Shown: positions 4,173 to 5,005 of the stretch, one piece after another
Position numbering within the stretch: position 1 is the first letter of the stretch
Layout of the letters: each line of letters starts with the position of its first letter
Source of the DNA: Deltaproteobacteria bacterium
GTDB taxonomy: Bacteria; Myxococcota_A; Polyangia; Haliangiales; Haliangiaceae
Reading direction: 5' to 3'
DNA length: 5,005 bases
Assembly (NCBI GenBank): GCA_013813945.1
Contig: JACCQV010000534.1
Span: 1 to 5,005, forward strand
Program-made: the position numbers and the translations under genes
The notes under the pieces: model-generated
Seen by the model: the letters and a program-made list of their open reading frames with translations, nothing else
What the model was told of the DNA's origin: nothing
The model's database searches: none

Positions 4173-5005
4173 GTGAAACTTATCAATTTCTTTATGTTGT
4201 CGACTGTTTTGGCGTGCGGCGGTGGTTCCAAGAACGGGACCGTTGCGAGCGGCACGGGTGTCGGTGGAGCGGATCCGACGCCGCCGCTCCCCGCATGCAC
4301 GGACGAAGGGGCAGGACGCGACTTCGCCGCCGCGCTGGCGCTCGCCCCGGGCGCGTCCACCGGCTGCACGGGAACCGATCCTGACGTCTTCTCGATCCTG
4401 GCGCCTGATCATCCGGCGGGAACATTGTTCGAGCTGACGCTCCAGGCCAAGGGCGGCGACATCACGGCGACGATCTTCGACGCCGACCAGCAGGAGCTCG
4501 GCGCTGCGACGGTCAGGCAGGAGCAAGAGGATCGAGTCTTCGTCGTGCTGGCGACGAACTCGAAGATGTATCTGCGAGTTGTCGGCTCCGGCGCGGCCGT
4601 CCTGCCCTACGGGCTCGCGACCAAGGCTTCGCCGCTGATCGACGAGGACGAGCCAAACGATACCGCCGAGCAGGCGAGGCCGCTGAACCTCGACAAGCCA
4701 CGCACGGCGCTCCTCCAGTCGGCCGCGAACGGCACGCATGGAAGCGCCGATTTCTATCGCGTGTTGATCGGCCGAAACAGCACCCTGCGCGTTGCCGCCG
4801 AGCCCGGTACCGACGAGGTCAGCCTCTCGGTCGCGATCCTGAGCACCACCGGTACGCGCCTCGGGGAAGGTACGTCGGCGAACCCTGGAGCCGCGGTCAC
4901 CGTCGAGGCGAGGGTCAAACGCGGCGACTACGTCGTCCAGGTGATCGCGAGCGCAGAGCAGCCCACTCGCCCGTTCAGCGTAGGTGCTGCCGGGCGGTAC
5001 CTGAC
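4173..5005 (+). CDS. Secreted lipoprotein with two PPC-like beta-sandwich repeats (runs off right edge)
   Basis: The gene opens with GTG and is open for 277 codons to the window's end. Seen: a short signal peptide with K2, hydrophobic residues 3-14 and a lipobox VLAC, so Cys15 should be lipidated; then a Gly/Ser/Thr/Pro-rich linker (16-40). Two beta-rich units follow. The first (about 42-150) includes DPDVFSI at 69-75, ITATIFDADQQELG at 97-110 and YLRVVGSG. The second starts with DEDEPNDTAEQARPL (157-171), the typical opening of bacterial pre-peptidase C-terminal (PPC) domains, and continues with SADFYRVLI (191-199), LSVAILSTTGTRLG (218-231) and GDYVVQV (251-257). Cys42 and Cys65 could form a disulfide. 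No peptidase or other catalytic domain is visible so far, so it is probably an envelope-anchored binding or structural protein; the missing C-terminus could change this. The codons of the signal peptide are unusually A+T-rich. Not recognised as a named gene. Confidence 0.82.
   Translation, partial: MKLINFFMLSTVLACGGGSKNGTVASGTGVGGADPTPPLPACTDEGAGRDFAAALALAPGASTGCTGTDPDVFSILAPDHPAGTLFELTLQAKGGDITATIFDADQQELGAATVRQEQEDRVFVVLATNSKMYLRVVGSGAAVLPYGLATKASPLIDEDEPNDTAEQARPLNLDKPRTALLQSAANGTHGSADFYRVLIGRNSTLRVAAEPGTDEVSLSVAILSTTGTRLGEGTSANPGAAVTVEARVKRGDYVVQVIASAEQPTRPFSVGAAGRYL

Noticed and set aside
3765..4739. Minus-strand open frame (324 codons) across the stress gene and the lipoprotein gene
   Set aside because: It is Arg-rich and motif-free and runs antisense through two convincing genes and the spacer between them.
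3596..5005. Universal stress gene and lipoprotein gene as one operon
   Set aside because: A perfect hairpin, a -10-like box and a dedicated Shine-Dalgarno lie in the 76-base gap, and the functions are unrelated, so separate units are more likely.
1..5005. tRNA, rRNA, CRISPR array, insertion sequence or prophage attachment site
   Set aside because: I saw no tRNA T-loop pattern with a matching acceptor stem, no regularly spaced repeats, no terminal inverted repeats with a transposase and no integrase.

Overview
The window is about two-thirds G+C, densely coding, and reads with strongly G/C-biased third codon positions and long spurious antisense frames. With a PP2C phosphatase, a stand-alone universal-stress protein and a lipoprotein with pre-peptidase-C-like repeats, this fits a chromosomal segment from a myxobacterium-like (Myxococcota/deltaproteobacterial) genome. 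That placement is an inference from style and gene content, not a species identification.

Layout, left to right. (1) The 5' two-thirds or so of a PP2C-type Ser/Thr protein phosphatase on the minus strand, running off the left edge. (2) A 107-base divergent spacer with two short inverted repeats, a 10-base-period direct repeat and a -10-like TATGGT. (3) A complete PLP-dependent cysteine-synthase/cystathionine-beta-synthase family enzyme on the plus strand. (4) A RimJ/RimL-type GNAT acetyltransferase on the minus strand, overlapping the 3' end of the previous gene by 17 bases. (5) Upstream of it on the same strand, a 371-residue BioF2-like/CelD-BcsL-type GNAT protein, separated by a 70-base gap that holds a strong hairpin. 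(6) A 373-base divergent intergenic region with no credible gene. (7) A single-domain universal stress protein on the plus strand. (8) After a perfect 9-bp hairpin and a good Shine-Dalgarno sequence, the start of a secreted lipoprotein with two beta-rich PPC-like repeats, running off the right edge.

The genes do not form an obvious pathway. The two acetyltransferases may be co-directional neighbours, but the hairpin and a separate -10-like box between them argue against a simple operon. The most recurrent regulatory theme is a TANNNT box 5 to 9 bases before the start codon of three genes that lack a clear Shine-Dalgarno sequence, which suggests leaderless or near-leaderless transcripts. Hairpins without U-tracts follow two stop codons within 5 to 6 bases. 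I see no mobile element, CRISPR array, tRNA or rRNA gene, and no convincing novel multi-gene system; the window looks like ordinary core or accessory chromosome with a few family variants worth checking.
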